From: JBFWWP01 sp050246115
GTDB lineage: Bacteria > Planctomycetota > UBA8108 > UBA1146 > JAJFFE01
Length of the DNA: 64,000 nucleotides
Assembly: GCA_050246115.1 (NCBI GenBank)
Contig: JBFWWP010000008.1
Location: forward strand, 62,001 to 126,000
Direction of reading: 5' to 3'
Part shown: one piece after another, positions 8,993 through 18,136 of the stretch
Layout of the letters: the number at the start of each line of letters is the position of its first letter
How positions within the stretch are numbered: the stretch's first letter is position 1
Translations under genes and position numbers: made by a program
The notes under the pieces: generated by a model
What the model was told of the DNA's origin: nothing
Database searches by the model: none
What the model saw: the letters and a program-made list of their open reading frames with translations, nothing else

Positions 8993-10180
8993 ATGGTAGC
9001 CCCCCGCTCTCTGTTCGCCCTAGTGCTAAGTGTTGCGATCCTCGGAACGTTGCCGTGTGCGGGCCAACTCGTCCCGGGAACGAGCGCCTCGGATCCCGCC
9101 CTCGTCGTCACTGGGTCCGACCTCGTCGTCGACCTGAGTACCGCTGGCACCTACGACCCGGTCCACTGGGCGGTGGTTTTTCACTACTCGTCGGTGGACG
9201 TCGCAGCTGGAAGGACGGTGACCTTCCTCAACCACCCCACCAACGCGCCGGTGGTTTGGCTTGTTCACGGCGACGTCAACATTGCCGGGACGGTGAACCT
9301 CGACGGCAAGGCGGGCGGCGAACCGGGGCCCGGTGGGTTTCGTGGCGGGAGGCCCTTCTCGAACGGTTCCATTGGGCCGGGGTTTGGCCCCGGCGGGGGG
9401 AGAGTGGTGAACCCGTTTACCGGTGAGTGGGGTGTTTATGGCGGTGGGGCTCGAGCGTATGGCAGCGACCTCGTGATCCCGCTGCTCGGTGGGTCCGGTG
9501 GCGGAGGGTTTGGTACCGCCAGCGGTTGCGGTGGCGGTGGCGCGATCCTCATCGCTGCCAATGGCACCGTCACGGTTGCTGGAGTCTTGCGGGCGCGGGG
9601 CGGGCCCGGCGGTGGTTACGCGGCGAGCGGCGGCGCCGTTCGTATCGTCGCCCAGTCCGTCCTCGGATCTGGCTCGATCTTCGTCCGCGGGTCAAGCGAC
9701 CTCGGTGGCGGTGGGCGAGTCGCCCTGCAGGTCAGCTCGGGTGCGATCGCGCCGCTGGCCGTGGACCTCTACGGCGGCAACGGTACGGCAAGCGGTACGT
9801 ACCGAACGGACTATTTGATCCCTGAACCGGCAATCATCTTTCCGCCGAGCGACGCGCCGACAGTGAGGGTCTCCTCGGTCGGAGCCATGGCGGGGCCAGC
9901 CGATCCGAATGCCAGCTGGATCAATCCAGATCTTGCGTTCGGCACGTTGGGCCCGAAAGACGTCGTCATCGAGACCGCGAACCTCGGTATGCCAGCGGAT
10001 TGGGATCCCGCCGATTGGCAGGTGCAGTTGTTCGTGCGCCCCTTGAACGGATCCGAGTACAACGTCGACTCCGTACCCTTCACGGGAGGCAACTCCGTCT
10101 TCGGAATGTGGACCACCAGCGTCGACCTTCCCAGCGGCACATACACCCTGCAAGCCCGGGTCCGTCGCGTGACTCCGTAA
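8993..10180 (+). CDS. Secreted glycine-rich protein of unknown function
   Basis: A 395-residue protein. ATG at 8993 is preceded by GTGAG about 6 nt upstream and begins a clear signal peptide (MVAPRSLFALVLSVAILG, cleavage near CAGQ). TTG at 8987 is possible but less likely. Residues about 105-250 are very rich in Gly with short beta-strand-like blocks (GGGAILIAANGTVTVAG, GGAVRIVAQSV), suggesting a repetitive beta-helix or passenger-like fold. The C-terminal about 120 residues look like a beta-sandwich domain (GTLGPKDVVIETANLGMP). No catalytic motif was recognised. It lies 70 bp upstream of the giant CARDB protein in the same direction, so co-transcription is likely. Surface or extracellular role inferred. 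Confidence 0.7.
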   Translation: MVAPRSLFALVLSVAILGTLPCAGQLVPGTSASDPALVVTGSDLVVDLSTAGTYDPVHWAVVFHYSSVDVAAGRTVTFLNHPTNAPVVWLVHGDVNIAGTVNLDGKAGGEPGPGGFRGGRPFSNGSIGPGFGPGGGRVVNPFTGEWGVYGGGARAYGSDLVIPLLGGSGGGGFGTASGCGGGGAILIAANGTVTVAGVLRARGGPGGGYAASGGAVRIVAQSVLGSGSIFVRGSSDLGGGGRVALQVSSGAIAPLAVDLYGGNGTASGTYRTDYLIPEPAIIFPPSDAPTVRVSSVGAMAGPADPNASWINPDLAFGTLGPKDVVIETANLGMPADWDPADWQVQLFVRPLNGSEYNVDSVPFTGGNSVFGMWTTSVDLPSGTYTLQARVRRVTP

Positions 10181-10250
10181 CGGCCCAGCCTAGCTTGTTT
10201 GCTTTTCAGCCCCAGGGTCACTTCAGGCATCACGAGCGGAGGTTGTCATC

Positions 10251-13200
10251 GTGAGCAAGGGTCGAGTGTGGATTCTCCTCGCGTTAGGCATCACGCTCGT
10301 GACGCCAAGCGTCTTCTCGCAAGTGGTGGTCGCTGACGTCGTCTCTCGTGAGATCACCTTGCTTCAGTTCTCGGTGGGCCTCGACCCGCTCGAGGATGCC
10401 GTTGGGAGAGAGATCACCCTGCTGCAGTACGATGCTAGCGGCACCCCAACCATCTCGGATGTCGCCGGCCGCGAGTTGACGATGCTCGTCACGGACTCGG
10501 GTGCCCCTCTCGACGCCATCACGGACATAGCTTCTCGCGAAGTCTCGATTCTGCAGTCGGATGCTTCTCCGGTGTACGCCATCGCTGAGGTATCCAGTCG
10601 CGAGCTCACTGTGCTTCACGTCGTGCACGGTGCGGCCCCAATTCTTGTCGAGGCGAATTCGCGCGAGCTTACGATCACTGTTGAGAATGCGATCGACTTC
10701 GAGGAATTCGCCGCCGGCACCGTCCTCACGAACCAGTATCAGGATCGCGGTGTTCTGTTTACTACGATCAGCGGAAACCCACGGATCATCGCGGATACCA
10801 CCACAGGCTTCACTCCGGTGACCGGCGATCGTGTCTTTGGCGACCCGCAGGCAGGGGCACAAGGAGTTGCAGAGATCACCTTCGTAGTACCGAACTCGAG
10901 CGCTCCGGCCAGCACCTCGAGTGTGCTCTTGTACATGATCGACGCGGAGCAAGCCGACGGAGCCACCATCACTGCGCTCGACCCGGGCGGGCGCGTCGTC
11001 TTCGAGGCGAGCTACCATGCGGGTGACTCGTCCCAGGAGCTGGTCACCATCGAGGCGCCTTACATCCATCGACTGCGGCTGAACCTCGGGAATGACGCCA
11101 ACACGGCGGCGATCGACCACCTGGTGTTTGAAGAGCCGACCACCCTCGTACAGCCGGACCTGGCCGTGCTCGCGGGCGGGATCGTGGTTCCTGCAGCCGG
11201 GCTCACAGAGGAGCCATTCACCCCCCAAGTCACCATCGAGAACATCGGCTCCGTTGCAGCACTTGGAAGCTGGGGAATCGAACTTTACCTGTCGAACGAC
11301 TCCGATCCTCAGATCAATGCTGCGGACCACCTGCTCAGCGTCCTTCAGCTTGTCGGCCCGCTGGCTCCTGGCGCCTCCGCAACGATTGCCCAGCAGTACG
11401 CGCTTCCCGAGAACGCGGGCTACTATTGGCTGAAAGCAAAAATCGACTCCGCGAACGAACTGGAAGAAGCCTACGGAGAACTCAACAACGTGGCGGTAAG
11501 CGCCACGGCGATCGAAGTCGATCTCGCACCGCGCGCGGATCTACGCATCGTGAGCGGATCGATCAGCGGCCCGCGGAGCGCCGCAGTGGGGGGCACGATC
11601 GAGGTCACCTACGACTTCGAAAACATCGGAGATCTTGATCTCGTAGGCACCTGGACCGCTCAGATCTACACGTCGATCGATCCGGTCATCGGGTTCGACT
11701 CACCCCTCACGCACGTAGTGCATGGGGATCTCCCCGCTGGGGCCACCGCTTCCGCCAGTGTGAGCGTCTCTGTGCCGGATCTCTCACCTGGCTTCTACTT
11801 GATCGTGTGTCTCGACAGTTCAAGCGTCATCCAAGAACACGACGAAGACAACAACTGCGCCCGCTCTGCCGCGACAGTCGATGTCGTTCCTTGCGATCTT
11901 CAGACGCTTGAGGTGTTAGCCCCGATGAGAGCCACCGCCGATTCGGATGCCATATTGACCTACCGCGTCCGCAATGAGTCGGAGGCAACGGCGTCGGAGA
12001 TCTGGGTCGATCGTGTCTTCCTTTCCAGCGATTCGATCCTGAACCTGAACGGGCCAAGTCCTGACCTTCACGTCGCGAGCGAGGTACGACTGGCTCCGCT
12101 TACTCCGCACGAGGAGTACATCGTCACGCGCGCGATTACTATTCCTGGGCGCATCGAAGGCCCCTACTACTTCATCGTGGCGTGCGATGCCTTCGACATG
12201 GTAGCGGAGGCAGGCGATGCAGCGAACAACATCAGGTCCGCAGCGAACTCGACGGAGATCGAGCAGCCGTCTCGCCCGAACCTGGTAGTGACCGACATCA
12301 CCACCCCGGACCCCGGATACACGGGCCTTCCTGTGGCGCTGGCCTTCAGCGTCACCAACACGACCTCCTCGCCCGACGGACTGGGGATTGCTGGCGGGTC
12401 GTGGATCGACCAAGTCATTGCCACGCCAGCGGGCGGTGGCATACCGACGCTCCTCGGACAGCGACTGCATGTAGGAGTAATCCCCGAAGGAGGTTCGTAT
12501 ACCGTGCAAATGACGGCGCCATATCCCGCCGAGGAGGGCGACTACATTCTGTCGGTTCACACGGACTTCACGGACTTGGTCAACGAAGGGCTCGAGGGCG
12601 GGGAGGATGACAACGTGGTCGCAGACGATGGGTCCTTTGCTGTCGAGGGATTCGTAGTCACAGTGGCCGCTGACGTGGATGATGCGGTGACCGGAGTCGA
12701 GCCCCCTCTGGAAGTCATGCTCACGGGGCAAGCGCTTTTTGAAAACACCTTCGATGGCATCCCCAACGCTCCGGTCATGCTGAACATAGCGGTGCAGGGT
12801 ACGCAACGTCAGGTCAGTGTCACGACCGATGCCAGCGGGAACTACAGCGTGCCCTTCCGTCCCCTGGCCAACGAGGCGGGCCTCTACGAACTGACGGCTG
12901 GCCCGGTCGGTGCGATCGATCCTGTAGTTCAAGATACGTTCCGCCTGTGGGGCATGGCGGCGACGCCGCATCTGGCCCTCGGGCTTTGTCCCGGTGAGGA
13001 AGCGTCGCTCGACCTTACCCTCACGAATCTCGGAGACCTTCCCCTGACCGGCGTGACTTTGCAGGTCGCAGAAGCTCCACCGGGTGTGACCGTGGTCGCC
13101 TCGGTGCCGGAGACTCTCATGGGTTTGGAGACGGTCTCGTTCCAAGTGACGATTGATACCGCGGGCACGTCACTCGGCATGTACCCATTGACGTTGGCGT

Positions 13201-16200
13201 TCGGCACCAATGAAGGGGCAAGCGCGTTGAGCGCGCTCAATCTCACCCTGATCACGCCGCAGCCGGTCCTCGAGGCTTCTGTCGCTTCGCTGACCCGCAG
13301 CATGCTTCGGGGTGCACAGGAAATCGTCGAGTTTGAGCTTACGAACACTGGTGGCGGGCTCGCCACCGACTTGCAGATTCAGGTTCCCGTTGCGGCTCCA
13401 TGGATGTCGCTCATGAACGAGATTCCCGACCTCCCGCCGGGTGCTTCTGCCACTGTGATTCTTCAGCTAACACCGTCGCCCGATCTCGACCTCGTTCTCT
13501 ATCAGGGCCAGATTGGAGTCGATGCGCTCGGTAGCGGCATAAGTGTAGGTTTCAATCTTCCATTCGCCTTTCTCGCTGTCTCTGATCAGCAGGCCGAGTT
13601 GCTGGTCAAGGTTACGGATGAAGCGAGCTACTACGACGACGACGCGAACTACTTCGAAGCGGGACGCGAGCTTGCAGGCGCGCTTGTTCGTGTATTCGAT
13701 CCCTTCACCGACGAACTTGTTGCCGAAGGAACAACGGACGGTGGGTTAACGTTCCTGAGCCCCTTCTCTCTCTCGGAGGGCTACTACACCATCCGCGTGA
13801 ATGCGCCCCAGCACGCGCGATTCGAAGAGACTCGGCTAATCCAAGCGGGCGCGCCGGTTGTGGTAGACGCCTTTCTGCCGATCGCCTCGGTTTCGTATGA
13901 GTGGACGGTCGAGGAAACCGAGATCGAGGACACGACGATCATCACCCTCGAGACGACTTTCGAGACCTTCGTTCCGTACCCTGTGGTTACCGTCGACCCT
14001 CCGATCCTAGATCTCGCGTCGATTCAGGGAGACTTTGCCCAGATCGACTTTGCGATCACCAACAGCGGCTTCGTCACCGCCAGGGATCTGTTCTTCTCCT
14101 TTGGAAGTCACCCCGGTTGGCAGATCACGCCCCTCGTTCAGAACATCGGCGATCTTGCGGCGGACTCGACGATCTCGGTTCCCGTGATCGTCGAACGCAC
14201 CCAATCTGCGGGTGGTGGCTCGTCTGCTGCGAGTGCGGGGACCTGTGAGATCACGGCGGGTGTGCAGTGGCGGCTCTTTTGTGTCTTCTGGCGCTACTAT
14301 TGGGTGCCGGTGGTCGTGCTCAACGCCCAAGGCGCATGCGGGGGAGTTCCGGGCTCGGCCGGTCCCGGCGGGGGAGGCTGGGTCAGCGGTGGCCCTGCAG
14401 GCAGCTCGTCGGGCCAGCCCTACGTCGTAACCCCGACATTTGCACCGCCGCTCGAGTGTGATCCATGCGATCCGAATACCTTCGAGCCCGCTTGCTACGA
14501 GCGCGACCTCGGCTACCTCTTTGGGAACGCCGCCGGGTTCCTCGCCGATTTGATCAGTACGATCCCTGGCCTGACCGCAACTGTCGAACTCGAAGCGGAG
14601 GGTAGTGTTTGCACGTGTTGTCTCGATGGTGGCATTGGAGTGTCTGTGGAGGGTCAAGCGGCGGCCAGCATTGACGGAACAATCCCCGTGTTAGGCCTGA
14701 ACCAAGTCCTGAGTTACACCGTGAACGGGCACGATGTCGAAGTGCACCTGATGTTCGGCTGCGCCGTCGAACTCGGCCTGAACATGCAGGGGTCGGTCTC
14801 ATCCGGCTGCCTGTTCGACGATCCGAAGGTGCAGGTCTCCGCCTCCCCATCGGTGGGGGCTACCTGTGGGGTAGTAGTCGAATTGGAAGTGGACGGTGAA
14901 GCTGTTCCCGGCTCGCAAGGTCTGGCGATCAGCGCGGGCATCACAGGCACCCTCGCGTACTGCAGCACGACTGGCTGGGACGGCAATCTCTGTTTCAACG
15001 GGATCCGAGTTCACGGCGTGCTGTCCGTCCCGACTCCGAGCGGGGTCGTGCCCTACCCGATTGACAAAACGCTGATCGATCCGATCTGCCTGTACCCGCA
15101 GGCCACACCTGGGATGGGCGCCGCGGCAGCAGCACTTGGGACCCCGAGCTTCGCCATCTTGCTGCCGCCCGCCCTCGTTTCTTACAGCATGCAACCGGTC
15201 GCTCCGGCTTCGGTCGCTAGCCCGGTTGCAGGCGGCAGTTCGGCAGCAGCAGCTCCTAGCGTCGACGCTACGTGCGCGCACGTTCGTCTTCAGCTTCAGC
15301 AATCCGTTGCTATCACGCGCTCCGCGTTCAGCGCGACTCTTGAGGTCACCAATGACTCCGATGTGGACTCGGTTCAGGATCTGTTCGTGGGGATCGACAT
15401 CTTCGACGCGTCGGGCAACCTCGTGAACACGCTATTTGGTATCGACGATCCGGTGCTGTGGAATCTCACTGCGGTCGATGGAACCGGTGAATTGGCTCCG
15501 TTCGCCGAAGCAAGCGCGCAGTGGCTGATCGTACCTACGACTGATGCCGCACCGCAGCAAGAAACCCCGTACTCAGTGGGAGGCTTCTTCAGCTACTCGC
15601 TGGGAGGGACGAGCTTTTCCGTGGTACTGGAGCCGGCACCGATCACCGTTCGGCCAGATCCGCGGCTCGTGCTCCACTACTTCTGGCAGCGCGACATCGT
15701 CGGTGACGATCCTTTCACGGCGCCGATCGAGCCGAGCGAACCGTTCTCGGTCGGTCTCCTGATCGAGAATGATGGCTACGGAACGGCGCGAAATGTCCGT
15801 GTCACGTCCAACCAGCCTCAGATCGTCGAGAACGAAGATGGGCTACTTGTTAGTTTCATGCTGATCGGGACCCAGGTTGGAGAACAACCCGTGAATCCTT
15901 CGTTTCTCGTCAACTTGGGAGACATTGCTCCGTTCGAGGAGGCTGTAGCGCGATTCTTGTTGGTGTCTTCACTCCAGGGACAGTTTCTCGACGACTACAC
16001 AGTAGGTATAGAGCACCTCGATGATTTTGGAAACGCCAGGACGTCGCTGTTTGACGATGCTCAGATCCACGAGCTCATTCGCGTTGTTCTGACGAATGAG
16101 CCCGACGATCAAGTCCCGGACTTTCTAACCAATGAGCTTGCATATCCTGATGACCTTCTCGAGCTTGATCCGTTGGACGTCAACCAGCAGTACGACCCCG

Positions 16201-16730
16201 ACCGTGTTGATCTGCCCGACACTGTTCGCCACAGCGATGGGTCCGTGAGCGAGGTCACCGCCGTGCTCTCGGCCAGTGTCACGGTTCTCCCGCCTACGCC
16301 GGAGGCGCAGTTCAGACTGCGCAAGGGAGGGAGTGGCGCGTTACTGAGTCATGGTCAGCCTTTCCCGTCAGCGCCTTCCGGCGCGACAGTCGCGCACGCG
16401 CCAGGGCTCTCTCAGCCAGCGCCGGCCGAGGTTGCTTCGACAGCCCCCGAGCGCTCCAGTTCGGACCGCGTGGTTCTAGAGCAAGTGGAAGTCGAAGTGG
16501 TGGCGGCCCTGGGCGTCGGCTGGAGCTATGTCAAGGTCCCAAGCCCCCTGCCACCCGAGTACCGTCTAGTGCGGGCGGAGCGGGACGACGGTACGTCGCT
16601 TCCCGACTACAACGCATGGATCACAACGCGTGTCTTCCAGGAAGGGCACGGGCCCCCGCTAGACGAGTTGCGACTGCACATCTTCGACCGCGGCGGAACA
16701 GGGGTCTATCGGCTGACGTTCGAACGCTAG
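10251..16730 (+). CDS. Giant secreted CARDB-domain surface protein (2159 aa)
   Basis: GTG at 10251 has GGAGG 8 nt upstream and starts a signal peptide (WILLALGITLVTPSVFSQ). Residues about 25-145 carry six short tandem repeats around the core SREITLLQ / GRELTMLV, each about 20-24 residues. A beta-rich region (about 146-300) is followed by about four CARDB-type repeats (about 300-800), marked by PDLAV, NIGSVAALGSW and the recurring end pattern ELNNVAVSA / EDNNCARSA / DAANNIRSA. A carboxypeptidase-regulatory-like domain (NAPVMLNIAVQG) and an NEW3-like domain (about 900-1000) come next. A Gly- and Cys-rich block (about 1330-1560, with CTCCLDGG and CDPCDPN) precedes further beta domains. The C-terminus (TGVYRLTFER) lacks a dockerin or sorting tail. 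Likely a large cell-surface or extracellular matrix protein; ligand unknown. Confidence 0.85.
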   Translation: MSKGRVWILLALGITLVTPSVFSQVVVADVVSREITLLQFSVGLDPLEDAVGREITLLQYDASGTPTISDVAGRELTMLVTDSGAPLDAITDIASREVSILQSDASPVYAIAEVSSRELTVLHVVHGAAPILVEANSRELTITVENAIDFEEFAAGTVLTNQYQDRGVLFTTISGNPRIIADTTTGFTPVTGDRVFGDPQAGAQGVAEITFVVPNSSAPASTSSVLLYMIDAEQADGATITALDPGGRVVFEASYHAGDSSQELVTIEAPYIHRLRLNLGNDANTAAIDHLVFEEPTTLVQPDLAVLAGGIVVPAAGLTEEPFTPQVTIENIGSVAALGSWGIELYLSNDSDPQINAADHLLSVLQLVGPLAPGASATIAQQYALPENAGYYWLKAKIDSANELEEAYGELNNVAVSATAIEVDLAPRADLRIVSGSISGPRSAAVGGTIEVTYDFENIGDLDLVGTWTAQIYTSIDPVIGFDSPLTHVVHGDLPAGATASASVSVSVPDLSPGFYLIVCLDSSSVIQEHDEDNNCARSAATVDVVPCDLQTLEVLAPMRATADSDAILTYRVRNESEATASEIWVDRVFLSSDSILNLNGPSPDLHVASEVRLAPLTPHEEYIVTRAITIPGRIEGPYYFIVACDAFDMVAEAGDAANNIRSAANSTEIEQPSRPNLVVTDITTPDPGYTGLPVALAFSVTNTTSSPDGLGIAGGSWIDQVIATPAGGGIPTLLGQRLHVGVIPEGGSYTVQMTAPYPAEEGDYILSVHTDFTDLVNEGLEGGEDDNVVADDGSFAVEGFVVTVAADVDDAVTGVEPPLEVMLTGQALFENTFDGIPNAPVMLNIAVQGTQRQVSVTTDASGNYSVPFRPLANEAGLYELTAGPVGAIDPVVQDTFRLWGMAATPHLALGLCPGEEASLDLTLTNLGDLPLTGVTLQVAEAPPGVTVVASVPETLMGLETVSFQVTIDTAGTSLGMYPLTLAFGTNEGASALSALNLTLITPQPVLEASVASLTRSMLRGAQEIVEFELTNTGGGLATDLQIQVPVAAPWMSLMNEIPDLPPGASATVILQLTPSPDLDLVLYQGQIGVDALGSGISVGFNLPFAFLAVSDQQAELLVKVTDEASYYDDDANYFEAGRELAGALVRVFDPFTDELVAEGTTDGGLTFLSPFSLSEGYYTIRVNAPQHARFEETRLIQAGAPVVVDAFLPIASVSYEWTVEETEIEDTTIITLETTFETFVPYPVVTVDPPILDLASIQGDFAQIDFAITNSGFVTARDLFFSFGSHPGWQITPLVQNIGDLAADSTISVPVIVERTQSAGGGSSAASAGTCEITAGVQWRLFCVFWRYYWVPVVVLNAQGACGGVPGSAGPGGGGWVSGGPAGSSSGQPYVVTPTFAPPLECDPCDPNTFEPACYERDLGYLFGNAAGFLADLISTIPGLTATVELEAEGSVCTCCLDGGIGVSVEGQAAASIDGTIPVLGLNQVLSYTVNGHDVEVHLMFGCAVELGLNMQGSVSSGCLFDDPKVQVSASPSVGATCGVVVELEVDGEAVPGSQGLAISAGITGTLAYCSTTGWDGNLCFNGIRVHGVLSVPTPSGVVPYPIDKTLIDPICLYPQATPGMGAAAAALGTPSFAILLPPALVSYSMQPVAPASVASPVAGGSSAAAAPSVDATCAHVRLQLQQSVAITRSAFSATLEVTNDSDVDSVQDLFVGIDIFDASGNLVNTLFGIDDPVLWNLTAVDGTGELAPFAEASAQWLIVPTTDAAPQQETPYSVGGFFSYSLGGTSFSVVLEPAPITVRPDPRLVLHYFWQRDIVGDDPFTAPIEPSEPFSVGLLIENDGYGTARNVRVTSNQPQIVENEDGLLVSFMLIGTQVGEQPVNPSFLVNLGDIAPFEEAVARFLLVSSLQGQFLDDYTVGIEHLDDFGNARTSLFDDAQIHELIRVVLTNEPDDQVPDFLTNELAYPDDLLELDPLDVNQQYDPDRVDLPDTVRHSDGSVSEVTAVLSASVTVLPPTPEAQFRLRKGGSGALLSHGQPFPSAPSGATVAHAPGLSQPAPAEVASTAPERSSSDRVVLEQVEVEVVAALGVGWSYVKVPSPLPPEYRLVRAERDDGTSLPDYNAWITTRVFQEGHGPPLDELRLHIFDRGGTGVYRLTFER

Positions 16731-17519
16731 TAGGTGTCCGCACGGGTCAGTCGGCTCGCCCCGGGAGGCCTGTGCGGGGCTTCATCGGTCGGCCACTTTA
16801 GGTCAACGATCGCATCGTCGAAGTCCGACACGAGCTCGTTGTCAGTCTCGTGCCCGGATCTCGCCGCGGCTGAGCGTCCTGTCGCTCTTCGGGAAGCGCC
16901 GAGAGAAGAGGCAGAAGGCCGCGCGCTTGGGTGCTGCGCTAGACCCGGGAGTCGCGAGCGTGGGTACAGGTTCCGTTCGAGCTGCGGGCGACGGCGGATT
17001 GTCACGCGCGGATGATCCACCAGCCCGTGGTCGGCCGATCGCAGCAGGTCCTTCCGAATGTGTCCCAGAAGCAGAGCCACCTGCGAGCCGGCGAGGCTTT
17101 GCGGGTTCCGGGCGACGCCTGCGTGCTCGAGACGACTTTGCAGCGGGACTGTCACCGAGACCGTCTTGATCATCGTCTCGGAAACTCCCCTCGATGACGA
17201 CGTCGATGCCCGGGCCGTGGCCACCGACGGATTGCTCTGCGACGTTGTTGACGCTACGTCACGCATGGGAAGTGGTCGTCAACCAAGCGGCCCGCGACCA
17301 ACGATGCTCCGGGTGGCTTGCGCCAAGGACTCTTGGTGCAGGCGGTGATCGGCTTCGGCTTCGCCGGTCGAGCCAGTCTTCGAACTTGCACTGCGCCTCA
17401 TCGGGCAGCAACTGAGTCGAGGCAAGGTCCGGGTACTCCGCGAGGATCGCATCGCACAGCTCGATGCAGCAAAAGGAGGTCGCCCTGCCGATGTGTCAAC
17501 GCGGCCCCCTTGCGAGCCC
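16731..17519. other. Degenerate region, possible minus-strand gene remnants
   Basis: About 800 bases without an intact gene. On the minus strand, scattered protein-like pieces appear, such as CDAILAEYPDLASTQLLPDE (about 17390-17460) and TMIKTVSVTVPLQSRLEHAG (about 17100-17180, loosely ribbon-helix-helix-like), but in different frames. I cannot name a family. The region leads into the IS630 relic and is probably decayed accessory DNA. Confidence 0.4.
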
Positions 17520-17611
17520 GCGCTCTCAGGGCAGTGCGGGTAGCTCACGCAAGTGAGCGAAGAACCGGCGTGGCCGCACAGGGGAAGTGGCGGCCGCGGA
17601 TCTGGGCCGCG
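17520..17611. repeat. About 90-bp direct repeat, left copy (dockerin 3'-end derived)
   Basis: This block matches 18047-18136 at roughly 85-90 percent by eye. The right copy is the genuine 3' end of the dockerin gene 18050-19897; the left copy has lost the stop codon through a small indel. Each copy contains GCTCACGCAAGTGAGC, a 6-bp stem with a GCAA tetraloop. The two copies bracket the IS630 relic exactly. Confidence 0.75.
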
Positions 17612-17616
17612 CTTGA

Positions 17617-18046
17617 ACCGAAGCGGAGCGTACGGAGTTGCTTCGACGAGCCCGTAGCCGAAAGGGTCGGGCGGACGAGTCCCGGATTGCTCGTGTTCTG
17701 TTGTCGTTGGCTGACGGATCCACGTACTTCCAGACCCAGGCGGAAGTTGAGTGCTCTGCGCCCTTCATTACGAAGTGGAAGAGGCGGTTCTTGGCCGACA
17801 GGTTGGCTGGTTCGACACCCGTCACCAGCGACGCCCGGTTGAGATACTGACTCCACGCATGGAGGCCAGGATACTCGCTTGGACTCGGAAGCCCCCGACC
17901 GATGGCACTACACACTGGAGTACAAGACGTCTGGCAAAGAAGCTGGGCCTCAACCACATGATGGTCGCAAGAACGTGGAAGAAGTACGGTCTTCAACCGC
18001 ATCGTGTCGAGCGCTACAAGTCGACGATGCGAAGAGTTGCTGTGAG
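17617..18046 (+). mobile_element. IS630-family transposase remnant (N-terminal half, frameshifted)
   Basis: From 17617 one frame gives ELLRRARSRKGRADESRIAR then VLLSLADG and ITKWKRRFLADRLAG, the paired-type helix-turn-helix start of IS630 transposases. At about 17845 it shifts frame and continues as MEARILAWTRKPPTDG, THWSTRRLAKKLG and TWKKYGLQPHRVERYK, the second helix-turn-helix. Homology ends at about 18021, just before where the DDE catalytic domain should start, so the element is dead. Coding begins only a few bases after the left 90-bp repeat and ends against the right one, so the repeats probably mark its insertion or a duplication event. Confidence 0.85.
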
Positions 18047-18136
18047 CGCTCACGGGCAGTGGGGGTAGCTCACGCAAGTGAGCGAAGAACCCGCATAACC
18101 GCACAGCGGAAAGGGCGGCCGCGGATCGGGGCCGCT
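18047..18136. repeat. About 90-bp direct repeat, right copy (true dockerin 3' end)
   Basis: Partner of 17520-17611. It includes the stop codon (18050-18052, minus strand) and the Cys-tail codons of the dockerin gene. A third, adjoining piece of the same gene end is found at 6138-6208. Confidence 0.75.

Noticed and set aside
16727..17266. Intact ribbon-helix-helix-type gene on the minus strand
   Set aside because: Only a short stretch looks RHH-like and other protein-like pieces lie in different frames; no convincing full gene.
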